Origin: Salminus brasiliensis
Lineage: Eukaryota > Chordata > Actinopteri > Characiformes > Bryconidae
Assembly: GCF_030463535.1 (NCBI RefSeq)
Contig: NC_132892.1
Span: 32,501,614 to 32,565,613 of the forward strand
Length of the DNA: 64,000 nt
Direction: 5' to 3'
This document shows, one piece after another, positions 28,001 to 40,397 of the stretch (positions are counted from its first letter, which is position 1; each line of letters opens with the position of its first letter). Below the pieces are notes generated by a model that was given only the letters and a program-made list of their open reading frames with translations, was not told the DNA's origin and did no database searches. The translations under genes were made by a program, and so were the position numbers.

Positions 28001-29639
28001 GCTAAACTGAACTGAACTGAACTGACCTAAACTGAACTGAGCTAAACTGAACTGAACTGAACTGAGCTAAACAGAGCTAAACTGAACTGAACTGAGCTAA
28101 ACTGAACTGAACTGAACTGAACTGAAATGAGCTGAGCTGAACTGAACTGAACTGAACTGAACTGAGCTGAGCTGAGCTGAACTGAACTGAGCTAAACTGA
28201 ACTTAATTGAACTGAACTGAACTGAGCTAAACTGAACTGAACTGAACTGAACTTAATTGAACTGAACTGAACTGAACTGAACTAAACTGAACTGAACTGA
28301 ACTGAGCTAAACTGAACTGAACTGAACTGAGCTAAACTGAACTGAACTGAACTGAACTGAACTGAACGGAATTGAACTGAATTGAACTGAGTTGAGCTGA
28401 ACTGAACTGAACTGAACTGAACTGAACTGAACTGAACTGAATTGAACTGAACTGAACTGATCGGAACTGAACTGAACTGAACTGAACTGATCGGAACTGA
28501 ACTGAACTGAACTGAACTGATCGGAACTGAACTGAACTGAGCTGAGCTGAACTGAACTGAACTGAACAGAATTGAACTGAACTGAGCTAAACTGAACTGA
28601 ACTGAACTGAGCTAAACTGAACTGAACTGAGCTAAACTGAACTGAAATGAACTGAACTGAACTGAACTGAGCTGAGCTGAACTGAGCTAAACTGAACTGA
28701 ACTGAACTGAGCTAAACTGAACTGAACTGAACTGAACTGAACTGAACAGAATTGAACTGAATTGAACTGAGTTGAGCTGAACTGAACTGAACTGAACTGA
28801 GCTAAACTGAACTGAGCTAAACTGAACTGAACTGAACTGAACTGAACTGAACGGAATTGAACTGAATTGAACTGAGTTGAGCTGAACTGAACTGAACTGA
28901 ACTGAACTGAACTGAATTGAATTGAACTGAGCTGAGCTGAGCTGAGCTGAACTGAGCTGAGCTGAGCTGAGCTGAGCTGAACTGAACTGAACTGCACTGA
29001 ACTGAATTGAATTGAATTGATTTGAACTGAACTGAACTGAACTGAACTGAACTGAACTGAATTGAACTGAACTGAACTGAACTGAACTGAACTGAGCTGA
29101 GCTGAACTGAACTGAGTTGAGCTGAGCTGAACTGAACTGAACTGCACTGAACTGAATTGAACTGAATTGAATTGAATTGAATTGAATTGAATTGAATTGA
29201 ATTGAATTGAATTGAACTGAACTGAACTGAACTAAACTGAGCTAAACTGAACTGAACTGAACTGAACTGAACTGAGCTGAACTGAACTGAACTGAGCTGA
29301 ATTGAACTGAACTGAACTGAACTGAACTGAACTGAACTGAACTGAACAGAACTGAACTGAACTGAATTGAACTGAACTGAACTGAACTGAACTGAACTGA
29401 GCTGAGCTGAACTGAACTGAACTGAGCTAAACTGAACTGAACTAAATTGAGCTAAACTGAACTGAACTGATCTAAACTGAACTGAACGGAATTGAACTGA
29501 ATTGAACTGAACTGAGCTAAACTGAACGGAATTGAACTGAATTGAACTGAGCTGAGCTGAACTGAACTGAACTGAACTGAACTGAACTGAACTGAACTGA
29601 GCTGAACTGAACTAAACTGGATTGAACTGAACTAAACTA
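25078..29639. repeat. ACTGA pentanucleotide satellite
   Basis: About 4.6 kb of ACTGA with GCTGA, GCTAA, ATTGA and ATCGG variants. The variant order of about 25240-26950 recurs at about 27960-29639 (offset near 2.7 kb). On the minus strand (TCAGT)n has no stops, giving Phe-Ser-Ser-Val-Gln frames that are artefacts. Confidence 0.97.
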
Positions 29640-29839
29640 NNNNNNNNNNNNNNNNNNNNNNNNNNNNNNNNNNNNNNNNNNNNNNNNNNNNNNNNNNNNN
29701 NNNNNNNNNNNNNNNNNNNNNNNNNNNNNNNNNNNNNNNNNNNNNNNNNNNNNNNNNNNNNNNNNNNNNNNNNNNNNNNNNNNNNNNNNNNNNNNNNNNN
29801 NNNNNNNNNNNNNNNNNNNNNNNNNNNNNNNNNNNNNNN
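29640..29839. other. assembly gap (200 N)
   Basis: Exactly 200 N at the edge of the ACTGA satellite, so the true length is probably unknown. Missing 5' exons of the second receptor gene may lie here. Confidence 0.98.
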
Positions 29840-29929
29840 TTCACCCTTCCTGCTCAGTGCTCTGCGCTGCAGTCCGCTGTGGGCCTGGCAGACGGGTGCA
29901 GGCAGATGCTCACATGGTTCTTTACCACC

Positions 29930-29972
29930 GTTTGCTGGTGTAGGTTCCTGTACGTCGCTCCTGTTCTCCATA
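29930..29972 (+). pseudogene. partial duplicate of receptor 2 exon 7 acceptor and start
   Basis: TTGCTGGTGTAG|GTTCCTGTACGTCGCTC closely resembles the exon 7 boundary at 31890-31920 (TGCTGGTGTAG|GTTACTG...). It then loses similarity and hits a stop. Likely a small exon-edge duplication. Confidence 0.4.
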
Positions 29973-30137
29973 GAAACAAGAAACTGTTTCAACATAGCGA
30001 CACAACCGGTTCCACAGAAAGGTTCCAAAGGTTCCACAAAAAGGTTCCAAAGCCAAAGAACAGAGCAGAGTGAAGAACAGAGCTTGTAGATGATTCTAAC
30101 CTGACTGAGAACCTGAAGACCACCCTGCAGCAGCCCT

Positions 30138-30821
<684 letters not shown>

Positions 30822-30825
30822 GTAA

Positions 30826-30856
<31 letters not shown>

Positions 30857-30929
30857 TAGTCTATAGTGCTATACGTGTGTGTTTGCATAGATAGCTGTGC
30901 TCCCAGTAGCTGATGGTTTGCTTCACTTG

Positions 30930-31870
30930 GACTAAAACTTCAGAGATTCAGACCTAGAGTCTAATTATGAAATTGAAGCCTGATGGAGTTGGACTTGAGG
31001 GTGACAGGACTTAGACTTGACTTGGACTTGAAGGTAAATTGCCTTAAACTTAGACTAGCTCTTAAACGCTTTTAAAATGATTTAGACTTGGATTTGGGGG
31101 TGAGATGACGTAGGCTTGACTTGGACTTGGATGAAAGGAAAGACTTGACTTGGACTTGAGGGTGAGATTAACTAGACTTGACTCAGAATTAAGGTTAGAT
31201 GACAGAGATCTGACTTGGACGTGGGGTAAGATAAATTAGACCTGACTTGGAATTGAAGGTAAGTTGACTTAGGCTTGACTTAGACTTATTATATAAACAT
31301 TATTTGGACTTGAAAGTGAGATGACTTAGACTTGACTTGAAGGTAAATTGACATAGACTTGAATTGGTCTTAAACACAAAATGATTTGGACTTGACTTGG
31401 ACCTAAACTTGACTTGGATTTGGGGGAAGATACATTAGACTTGACTTGGATTTGGGGGAAAATAAATTAGACTTGACTTGGATTTAAAGGTAGGCTGACT
31501 TAGGCTTGACTTGGACTTGAATGAGAAGAAAGACTTGATTTGCAATTGAGGGTTAGATCATAGAGACTTGACTTGAACTTTGAGAGAAGATAAATTAGAC
31601 TTGACTTGGACTTGGGGGAAGATAAATTAGACTTGACTTGGACTTGGGGGAAGATAAATTAGACTTGACTTGGATTTGAAAGTAAGTCGACTTAGGCTTG
31701 ACTTGGACTTGGGGGTTAGATGGATTAGACATGACTTGGATTTGGATGAAAGGAAAGACTTGACTTGAGGGTTAGATCATAGAGACTTGACTTGGACTTG
31801 GGGGAAGACTTGATTAGATTAGACTTGTCTTGGATTAGACATGACTTAGACCAGCTTTGAAAGTGATCAG
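30930..31870. repeat. degenerate minisatellite of about 30-34 bp in receptor 2 intron 6
   Basis: Units rich in TTAGACTTGACTTGGACTTG and GGGGGAAGATAAA, variable in length. Confidence 0.85.
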
Positions 31871-31901
31871 TGACAGGTCACTCCACTGCTTGCTGGTGTA
31901 G

Positions 31902-32111
31902 GTTACTGTACGCCGCTCTCCACTCCTCTACGTGGTCACCCTGTTGTTGCCGAGCGCTCTAATGTTGGTACTGGACCTGCTGGCCTTCCTCATCCCTGTC
32001 TACCTCAAGCAGCGTCTCAGCGTCATGGCAACTGTCTACACTGGACACTTCATCTTCATCATCACCGTCTTCACACTCTTCCACCCTTCACTCTCCAGTT
32101 ACCGCTGATCG
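31902..32111 (+). CDS. receptor 2, exon 7 (TM1-TM2; frame break near the 3' end)
   Basis: 210 bases, acceptor GGTGTAG, donor ATCG|GTGAGA. TM1 and TM2 read in one frame to VFTLFHPS, then the conserved PLIG end needs another frame. The residue before the pore helix is Gln (KQRLS) where the intact gene has Glu. Confidence 0.75.
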
Positions 32112-32244
32112 GTGAGAAAGCATCTAACTCGTACCTTTCGAGTTCCTCTCAGGGGAGGTTCTTCTTTTGAGTCTTGACCATTTATTGATTATTGATTATC
32201 GATTATTCTCTTCAGGATGTCCAATCAGATTTCTTCTTTTTCAG

Positions 32245-32408
32245 AAATGTACCTCTTTGGCTCTCTGGGGTTGCTAGCCTTGGGTGCTATAGAAACAGCC
32301 ATATTGTTCCAGCTGGCCAATGGGAGGAACTCATGGATGACGAAGCACGTTTTTCCCGCTGTGTGGAAGCGAATGGGCGGAGTCAGTGGGTGGAGTCTCA
32401 GATGCATA
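32245..32408 (+). CDS. receptor 2, exon 8 (TM3)
   Basis: 164 bases, phase 1 in, TTTTTCAG acceptor. Encodes MYLFGSLGLLALGAIETAIL then a short basic loop. It ends in ATA|GTAAGC, phase 0, whereas exon 9 needs phase 1. Confidence 0.7.
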
Positions 32409-32414
32409 GTAAGC

Positions 32415-32699
32415 TTGGTTTACAAAAGTATTGGGACACATGCTCCTTCATTCATTTAGTTTCTTGCAAATTTAAGGGTATTTTAAACTATACCCCTCTA
32501 TAGCCCACGCCTGGAATTAGGCAGCATGGTGCCAATAGCTTCATGATGTTTATCTGCTCCAGGGAGTCCTATTCTATTGGCAGTACTAAACAAGCTGTAT
32601 GTGTGCATTTGCACATCTCTGTCAGCAACAGGTGCAACTTGAAGTAGCTGAACGCATTCATTAAAAGGGGTGTCCACAAACATTTGGACATATAGTGTA
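32415..32699 (+). mobile_element. element M copy with intact 3' terminus
   Basis: From ACAAAAGTATTGGGACACAT to ACATTTGGACATATAGTGTA, internally deleted. Lies in receptor 2 intron 8. Confidence 0.75.
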
Positions 32700-32788
32700 G
32701 CCTCAGTTACTTGTTAAGCAAACATTAGACAACATATATATGCTGTAGCTGACTGACCATAGCATGAATTCCCTGTGTTCTCCTCTAG

Positions 32789-33018
32789 GGGGCAGTGGTG
32801 CATGCATGTGTGTGAAGCCGGAGGGATGTGTGTACACTCTCCAAGTGGAGCTCACTCACATACGTCGTTTCCTCCAAGGTCTTCGCCAGGAGAGGAGTAC
32901 ACTGAACATGTGCAGAGAGCTGAGCTCGGCTATAGACAGAATCTACCTGTGTCTGCACTGCCTCGTACTGGCCATCGGGGGCACTGTACTGTACTGTCAG
33001 TGGAGAACGACAGCATGA
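32789..33018 (+). CDS. receptor 2, exon 9 (MA helix, TM4, stop)
   Basis: 230 bases after CTCTAG. Encodes a Cys-rich loop (GACMCVKPEGC), amphipathic helix LTHIRRFLQGLRQERSTLN, and TM4 CLHCLVLAIGGTVLYCQW, ending in TGA. Confidence 0.8.
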
Positions 33019-33159
33019 GAAAACCCTCGCTCCACGGCACCCTTTTCACCCGGCGGATTTGTTTCTATCAAATGATAATGAGCCACTGCTTACCCCACCC
33101 TCACACCCTCTAAACCCCACCCTTTTTCAGAACTCCTCTTGGTAGCACAAATACTCAGG

Positions 33160-34912
33160 GCCCTATTTTAGCGACCTTTAGGCGAGCCGTCAAACGTCGG
33201 CGTGTCTTTGCTATCGCAACGACGGGAAAAGTAGCTTGGCCCCTTGCTCAGCTCTTTTAATTAATCAGGGGTGTTTTTTTAGGGGTAATGTGCAGTAATA
33301 AACCAATCAGCGTTTTGCTCGTCGCTCCCTTTAAGAGCCAGGTGCGGTCAGACTGACCTTGGCGGGTTGCTATTGCAGTGGTGTAAAGCATGGGGGGGGG
33401 GGGGGGGTGTACGAGCGTCGGGCGGCACGTGCCTGTGTTGACAATTCGCTGCCGAGATAGCAACGAACGAACATCAGAATCAGAATCAGACTTTATTGGA
33501 CACATACAAGGTATTTGTTTTTGGTTACAGTAGCTCACAGTGCACGATAACTGACATTACAGAAGTAACAAACACACCCAACTTACACACACACACACAC
33601 ACACACACACACCTGTACACACCTGTAAACTTAACATGTGCAGAGTTGTATATTTAAAGTAAAGTGCTAAGTGCAGCAGTAAAGAACAGTGCATACTGGA
33701 TTAAATAGATATAAATATGGAGAACAGAGGAGTCACTGGTTGAGACGGTAGTACAGATTGTTCTGAGACACTATCAGATAAATAAAGTGCAGTACAGAGA
33801 AAGGAGAGTGAGAGAACATCTGGATAGGATGTATGTATGTAGTAGACTGTGTTCAGAATGTAGTGTTGTAATGTTCAGCGGTTTATGAGTGTGATGGCGT
33901 GTGGGAAGAAGCTTCTCTGTAGCCTGGAGGTCTTGATCCTCAACTGGCTGAAACGCCGACCTGAGGGAAGATACTGGAAAAGGTCCAGGATGTCCAGGGT
34001 GTGACGGATCACGGACAATGTTCTCTACACGCTTCCTGTTTCTGGCCGTGTGCAGGTCCGGTAGGGAGGGCAACTTCACACCGATAGTTCTCTCTGCAGA
34101 CCTGATGAGGCGCTGCAGTCGGTGGGTGTCGTGTTTGGTGGCTGAGCTGCCCCACACTGTGATGGATGCGGTGAGGACAGATTCTATGGTGGCACCATCA
34201 GCTCCTTGGGCAAGTTGAACTTCCTCAGCTGATGCAGGAAGTACAGCCTCTGCTGAGCTCTCTTGATGATGGTGCTGATGTTGCAGTCCCATTTCAAGTC
34301 CTTGGAGATTATTGTGCCCAGGAACTTGTAGGAATCCACAGCCGTTACAGTACTGTTGAGGCTGGTGAGTGCTGGAAGGGTTGGAGGACTTCTCCTGAAG
34401 TCCACTCTGATCTCCACTGTCTTGGCTGTGTTCAGCTCCAGGTTGTTGTGATTGCTCCAGAGGACCACCTGACTCGTCACTGTCCCGGCTGAGACCAATG
34501 ACCAATTGGGAGTTGGTGATCTCCTTCAGGTGGGTGAGAACCAGCCTCTCGAAGGATTTCATGACCACAGAGGTCAGTGCGGCAGGTCTGTAATCATTCA
34601 GTCCTGAGATGGTTGGCTTTTTGGGGATGGGAATTATTGTGGAGCGCTTGAAGCACGCTGGTACGTCACACTGCTCCAGTGATTTATTGAAGATTTATTG
34701 AACATCTGTCCAAGTTGTTTTTAGTCAGTGGAGCTCCTGTGTTTTCCGTTGCCGAGATACACAGCAAATGCAAAAAACCTGACCTGAACACCCCCACCCA
34801 TTTCGAGACCACCGCACCCATCAGTGTAGATATATTCATAAGCAGTGTTGCTGTTTAAACGACGCAGGCAAAAGGCATGTAAATACACCGTTGGCAGGGT
34901 ATAAGATAAGGC
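33160..34912. mobile_element. TIR element (GGGCCCTATTTTA type) split by a LINE
   Basis: Left end AGGGCCCTATTTTAGCGACC near 33159; right end TATAAGATAAGGCCCAT near 34912, an imperfect inverted match. The LINE occupies the centre. A G homopolymer lies at 33391-33408. Confidence 0.45.
33460..34749 (-). mobile_element. L2/CR1-like LINE, 5'-truncated, internally deleted
   Basis: Minus-strand frames give RT segments: [20 protein letters not shown] and [18 protein letters not shown], then directly [11 protein letters not shown], and in another frame [19 protein letters not shown] and [18 protein letters not shown]. Compared with the family, about 130 residues of the central RT are missing at the NSQL/VIGL join. 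The 3' tail carries AGAATC repeats at 33477-33497. TGCCGAGATA occurs at 33450-33459 and 34750-34759, a candidate target-site duplication. Confidence 0.75.
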
Positions 34913-36090
34913 CCATAGACTGTAGGGCACAGCATAGCATTTACTTCGCCTTGAGTTCACATCTCCCTCGCTTGCCTTCTCGTTCTCCCATGCCACACAT
35001 ACACACACTCTTCCTCTCTTTCTCAACTGTAGTCTGTTGTCCCGCCCGCCTGCCTTTCTGTCCTCAGGTTTCCAGCTCCTCAATTCAGGACACTATACGC
35101 TTTCAAAGAAGCCTAAAAAAACGCCCCCCTGACCCGACAGTTTTGACCAGCGGATGCTTTTTGGAACCCTAGTTGGTTGAGGCGCTCGGACAGGAGCGCT
35201 ATTATTTTCATAAGTTGGCTCATGACGTAGGCAGAAGAACAGCCCACCAAAAATGACTGGGTTCCACATACCTAAGTGTATTGGGCTGAGGTAAGGACTT
35301 CAGGAAAGCCTTTGGCTAAGGTCATCCCATCCTTCCGTCCATTCCTTTTCACCACCTTTGGGTATTTGGGGATCATCGCTCTGTTGAAGCATCCAATTGT
35401 GTCCAAGGTTCAACCTGTAATGTCTCCCTCTGCTGGCCTCAGTGGGAAGCTGACGCTCATGGTCATGTGCTCCAGTGTGCAAGGGCTAAGCTCCTCCCTT
35501 TATCTGAGGCTCATCTCCAGCACCTAGGTGCTGATCCTGATTGGACTGATTAGGACTCCTCCCAAGGTCATGCTCTGGTGGTTGTTCTGGTTTTTACCCT
35601 CTGCTTTGTTCTCGGACATGGGTTGTACCTGCCTGACCTCTGCCTGTCCTGACAATGAGTATTGCTATAGCCCTAATTAAGTCCCTCTGCACACGCAGCC
35701 TGCCTCCACCCGTATGTTTACACAACCGTGTAGATGATGGTTTGAGGTCAGGCTGAATGCATGACCCTACCACCACCAAGTTTAACAGCTCGGGGTTAAA
35801 CGTCTTTGTCTTTGTCCAAGTGCCCTGTGCCTCTGTGGCTCTCTGGTTGTTCCTGCCTATCTGAAAACTGCCTTTTTACATCTGTTCATTTGATTTTAAT
35901 TACTTTTAAATTTAACAGAATGTCATATTAATTAATTTAATAGAACGTCAAGAAGCCATAATTGCTGCAATGCTGTCAAAACACTGAGAGAAGAAGCCAT
36001 CATCTCAATAAATTCAACACGAATTTTATCGGAAAGTCCGATTTGGACATAAAGTGGGGAAGCACAAGCATGTGTTTGCGCCCCCTTTCA
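34913..36090. other. intergenic DNA without recognised features
   Basis: Mixed-composition sequence, no exon, array or element that I can name. Confidence 0.4.
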
Positions 36091-36093
36091 TAA

Positions 36094-36136
<43 letters not shown>

Positions 36137-36239
36137 GGGGGGGGTACTGCACATGTACACAGTACTTGCTCCATTTGTCAGCTGCCTGTGCAATAATTAG
36201 TCCCTCAAAAGCCTCCAGAGTGTTTTATTGATTAGGAGT

Positions 36240-36272
<33 letters not shown>
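36094..36272. repeat. TG microsatellites and a G run
   Basis: TG at about 36097-36133, G run at 36134-36144, TG at about 36238-36272. Confidence 0.9.
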
Positions 36273-36275
<3 letters not shown>

Positions 36276-36485
36276 AGTCACACTCTGTTTCAGAGAGATA
36301 AGCGCTGGAGGAATTACAGGACGGAACCACAAACACCACTCAAAGCAGAACTGCCTCTGTTTTCCCCTTTTTCACAGGACTCTTCAGTTCAGCTCCACTG
36401 CTGCATTCACCAGTACGCCAGACTGGGATGATAAACTGGGAGAGTTCAGTATCTGACTAGTATCTAACCCAACAGCAAGGAACAA

Positions 36486-36640
36486 GCACTCTGAAAAATG
36501 AAGGTGCCTTGAGCAATGCCATAGAAGAACCACTAAAGGCCCGTAAAGAACCATGTTTGTTAAAAGCAAGTGTGAAGAACCTTTAAACTGGAAAATGATC
36601 TTTTCATCAAGTGATGGTTCTTTACAGCTTTATGTCGCCA
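36486..36640. mobile_element. G-type non-autonomous element
   Basis: AAAAATGAAGGTGCCTTGAG, AGAAGAACC and GGTTCTTTA motifs shared with 24250-24428. Confidence 0.5.
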
Positions 36641-36644
36641 TGGG

Positions 36645-37330
36645 CTAAGAGAGAGGCCGCTGTCCAAGAAAGAAACCCCCAGCTCCAAAACTGACCCCTT
36701 CTACAGGGTTCATACACTTCAACGGACAAATTCAAGGACTGTCCATGACTTTTCAAGTTCCAAAAAACGAAACCAAAAATGTCCCCATCATTTGTTTACA
36801 GGATTGTTTAGTCCACGAATGTCCAGGCTAGCTAGTTAACAACATATTGCAATATATAATGCTATGTGAAATATGGGCAGCAATCGGTCATGTGAAAAAT
36901 TATGCTACTATAAAAGTTTGTGTTTATATTATTATATATATAAAATGACAACAGGAGCTCATTACAATACTTTCCATGACTTTTAACTTGTAAACTTTAA
37001 TCAATTTGGTTATTTTTCAAGGACTGGATTTCAGCATGTTTATTTTCCCTGACTTTCCAGGTTTTCCAGGACCCGTATGAACCCTGTTCTAGCTCCAATT
37101 ACAACATCCATGGGTGACGAAAGAGGCTTCCGGAGGAAGGTTTCATGATGGGATTAGTCTGAGAGATGTCTGGAGGAGTAAAGGTGAGGAATTCAGCCCT
37201 GAATTCAAAACAACACCAACTGTTAAACATGGTGGTGGTAGTATCATGCTATGGGGCTGTTCCATAGAACCTCTTAAAGTTCTAAAAGTACGCGTTTCTC
37301 GACTCACGCACCCCCTGCAACTCTGAAAGG
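36645..37330 (+). mobile_element. Tc1-like relic, plus orientation, interrupted
   Basis: A frame reads TPTVKHGGGSIMLWGC at about 37205-37258, a Tc1 hallmark. Upstream, GGAGGAAGGTTTCATGATGG matches the reverse complement of 37530-37550. The element is split by the insertion at 36703-37087. Confidence 0.65.
36703..37087. mobile_element. hAT-like non-autonomous element with 5-bp duplication
   Basis: Terminal inverted repeats CAGGGTTCATAC and GTATGAACCCTG, flanked on both sides by TTCTA. The reversed Tc1 relic nearby retains the uninterrupted site (CCTTCTAGC). Confidence 0.75.
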
Positions 37331-37399
37331 ACTTCTTTATGAGCTTAATGGGGCAAGTGTGTAGGGCAGGGTGCCTCCAGGGACCAGGGTTTAGAAACA

Positions 37400-37735
37400 C
37401 TGCTTTAGACCCTTTCTATAGAAGCAGAGCGTGAGGCTACCACCACCATGCTTAACAGTCGGTGTAGTGTTCTATAGGGTTAGATACCTCACCTTTACTC
37501 CTCCAGACATCTCTCAGTCTCATCCCACCATGAAACCTTCCTCCAGAAGGCTGTTTCGCTGTCCATGTGGCTAGAAGGTGTCAGTTTTGGAGTAGGGTGG
37601 GAAGATACTGGTGTTCCAGCTGCTTCCAGTTCATGGCAGGCCTGTGCCTTGGAGGTGCTTGGGTTGTTCCTGTCCATCCAAACCAATTCCCTTTCAGCTG
37701 AGGCTCACAGTTTGCGATTCGTCCAGACCTTGTGA
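37400..37735 (-). mobile_element. Tc1-like relic, minus orientation
   Basis: Minus frame reads SHMDSETAFWRKVSWWDETE, matching the first catalytic Asp region (FW..V.W.DET) of Tc1 transposases, then TVKHGGGS in another frame. Inverted relative to 36645-37330. Confidence 0.65.
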
Positions 37736-38490
37736 AACGACTGCCGTCTGGCAAAGCATGGTTTTATATGTGTGTACAGAGAAGCTACCAGCTGTAGCCA
37801 ATCATGATCACTAACAGGGAATTGGGAGGTCCTGGTTTGGGCAAGTTTTGAAGGTTTCAGGATAGCTAAATGAATCCGTTCAGTGGGTGTATGGATATTT
37901 ATGACCCTGTAGGTGTGATGTGTTGATTTCAGTAAACCCACAATGTGACCACAATGTGTCACTCGCATGCCATGATGAGCGTGTGTGTGAAAGCTGTGTC
38001 GGACCACAGCTGTATGCCAGTCAATTTGAGTCCAAGAGTCACCAAGAGAAGATCGAATTAAGACTAATTAAAGGTTCTTTGCTGTGTGTTTTTCTCTACA
38101 ACGCCAACACCCTCAACACCGCTTACATTAAAATCGCTGTTGCTCAGTTCCACACAGCGGCTTCCTCTGAATAAACAAAAAAAAAAACTCATTTACAGTT
38201 CCAGTCTTCTTTTAATGGAAAGAAAAAGACAATATCCGCTTCCAGAGCAAAAACAAGCATTTAGATAAAAAGAAACAATGCTCGTGCCATTTGCACAGCT
38301 TTCTCTGGAGCGGAGTGTGTGCGGTGGTGTGGTAAATTACAGTCGTTGGAGGCGTCTCAGTGAGCGGGTGATCGAGAGGATTGTTTGGATTTAGATTACT
38401 GCACTTTTAAAAATGTGGAATCCCCCTGCAGTGTAATTAAACCCATGACTAAATTTAATTCATGCTCAGAAAACCGGCCCCAGAGATATC
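37735..38490. other. unique sequence, possible conserved non-coding element
   Basis: 38030-38480 is free of recognised repeats, AT-rich and contains homeodomain-type TAATTA sites. No ORF of interest. Confidence 0.3.
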
Positions 38491-38499
38491 ACTACACTG

Positions 38500-39950
38500 A
38501 AACTCAAATATAGCAGTAATACTGTCATATATAATACTGCAGTAATACTGTCATATATAATACTGTAGTGATACTGTCATATATAATACTGTACTAATAC
38601 TGTCATATATAATACTGCAGTAATACTGTCATATATAATACTGTACTAATACTGTCATATATAATACTTTACTAATACTGTCATATATAATACTGCAGTA
38701 ATACTGTCATATATAATACTGTAGTAATACTGTCATATATAATACTGTAGTGATACTGTCATATATAATACTGCAGTAATACTGTCATATATAATACTGT
38801 ACTAATACTGTCATATATAATACTGCAGTAATACTGTCATATATAATACTGTACTAATACTGTCATATATAATACTGCAGTAATACTGTCATATATAATA
38901 CTGCAGTAATACTGTCATATATAATACTGTACTAATACTGTCATATATAATACTGCAGTAATACTGTCATATATAATACTGTACTAATACTGTCATATAT
39001 AATACTGCAGTAATACTGTCATATATAATACTGTACTAATACTGTCATATATAATACTGTACTAATACTGTCATATATAATACTTTACTAATACTGTCAT
39101 ATATAATACTGCAGTAATACTGTCATATATAATACTGTACTAATACTGTCATATATAATACTGCAGTAATACTGTCATATATAATACTGTACTAATACTG
39201 TCATATATAATACTGTACTAATACTGTCATATATAATACTGCAGTAATACTGTCATATATAATACTGTACTAATACTGTCATATATAATACTTTACTAAT
39301 ACTGTCATATATAATACTGTACTAATACTGTCATATATAATACTTTACTAATACTGTCATATATAATACTGTAGTAATACTGTCAAATATAATACTGTAC
39401 TAATACTGTCATATATAATACTGTAGTAATACTGTCAAATATAATACTGTACTAATACTGTCATATATAATATTGTAGTAATACTGTCATATGTAATACT
39501 TTACTAATACTGTCATATATAATACTGTAGTAATACTGTCATATATAATACTGTACTAATACTGTCATATATAATACTGTAGTAATACTGTCATATGTAA
39601 TACTTTACTAATACAGTCATATATAATACTGTACTAATACTGTCATATATAATACTGCAGTAATACTGTCATATATAATACTGTACTAATGCTGTCATAC
39701 ATTATACTGCAGTAATACTGTCATATATAATACTGTACTAATGCTGTCATACATTATACTGTACTAATACAGTCATATATAATACTGTAGTAATACTGTC
39801 ATATATAATACTGCAGTAACACTGTCATATATAATACTGTACTAATACTGTCATATATAATACTTTATTAATACTGTCATATATAATACTGTACTAATAC
39901 TGTCATATATAATACTGCAGTAACACTGTCATATATAATACTGCAGTAAT
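38500..39950. repeat. 26-bp minisatellite
   Basis: About 56 units made of TAATACTGTCATATA plus TAATACTG(C/T)A(G/C) variants. The CTGCAG/CTGTAC/CTTTAC variants alternate irregularly. Confidence 0.95.
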
Positions 39951-40390
39951 GATGTATACTACGATATTGTAGTAATATTATATTAAGACTAATATTTAAT
40001 ACTGCAGTAATGTAGTATGTATTACTGTAGTTACACAGTAATATATACAATAATATAATCAATATACAATATTGGAATCGGCTATATAATACTTATATAG
40101 GAGATTCTAGTATTGTATATTATTATAGTATAATATTATAGTTTTATTATATTTATATATTATACTAAACAAAAGATATATAATACTGTAGTAATGTAGT
40201 ATTATATAATTTCATATAAATATTGTACTGTATTTACTGATATTTAATAATGCAGTATTACTGTAGTGATAGTATAGAATTTGCTATATAATATTTAACA
40301 TTGTAATAAAACCTTAATATTACACAATGCAATGCTGTACTGCTGCAGTATATAACACTAGTAATACTATACAAACCTGTTATATAACAC
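39951..40390. other. AT-rich DNA
   Basis: Low-complexity flank of the 26-bp array with degenerate unit remnants (GCAGTAAT, TAATACTG). Confidence 0.5.
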
Positions 40391-40397
40391 TGTTATG

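Noticed and set aside
25982..29147. Phe-Ser-Ser-Val-Gln frames
   Set aside because: Any pentanucleotide TCAGT array is open in all three frames.
33774..34568. 264-codon frame as a host protein
   Set aside because: It starts in LINE reverse transcriptase and runs out of frame after the internal deletion.
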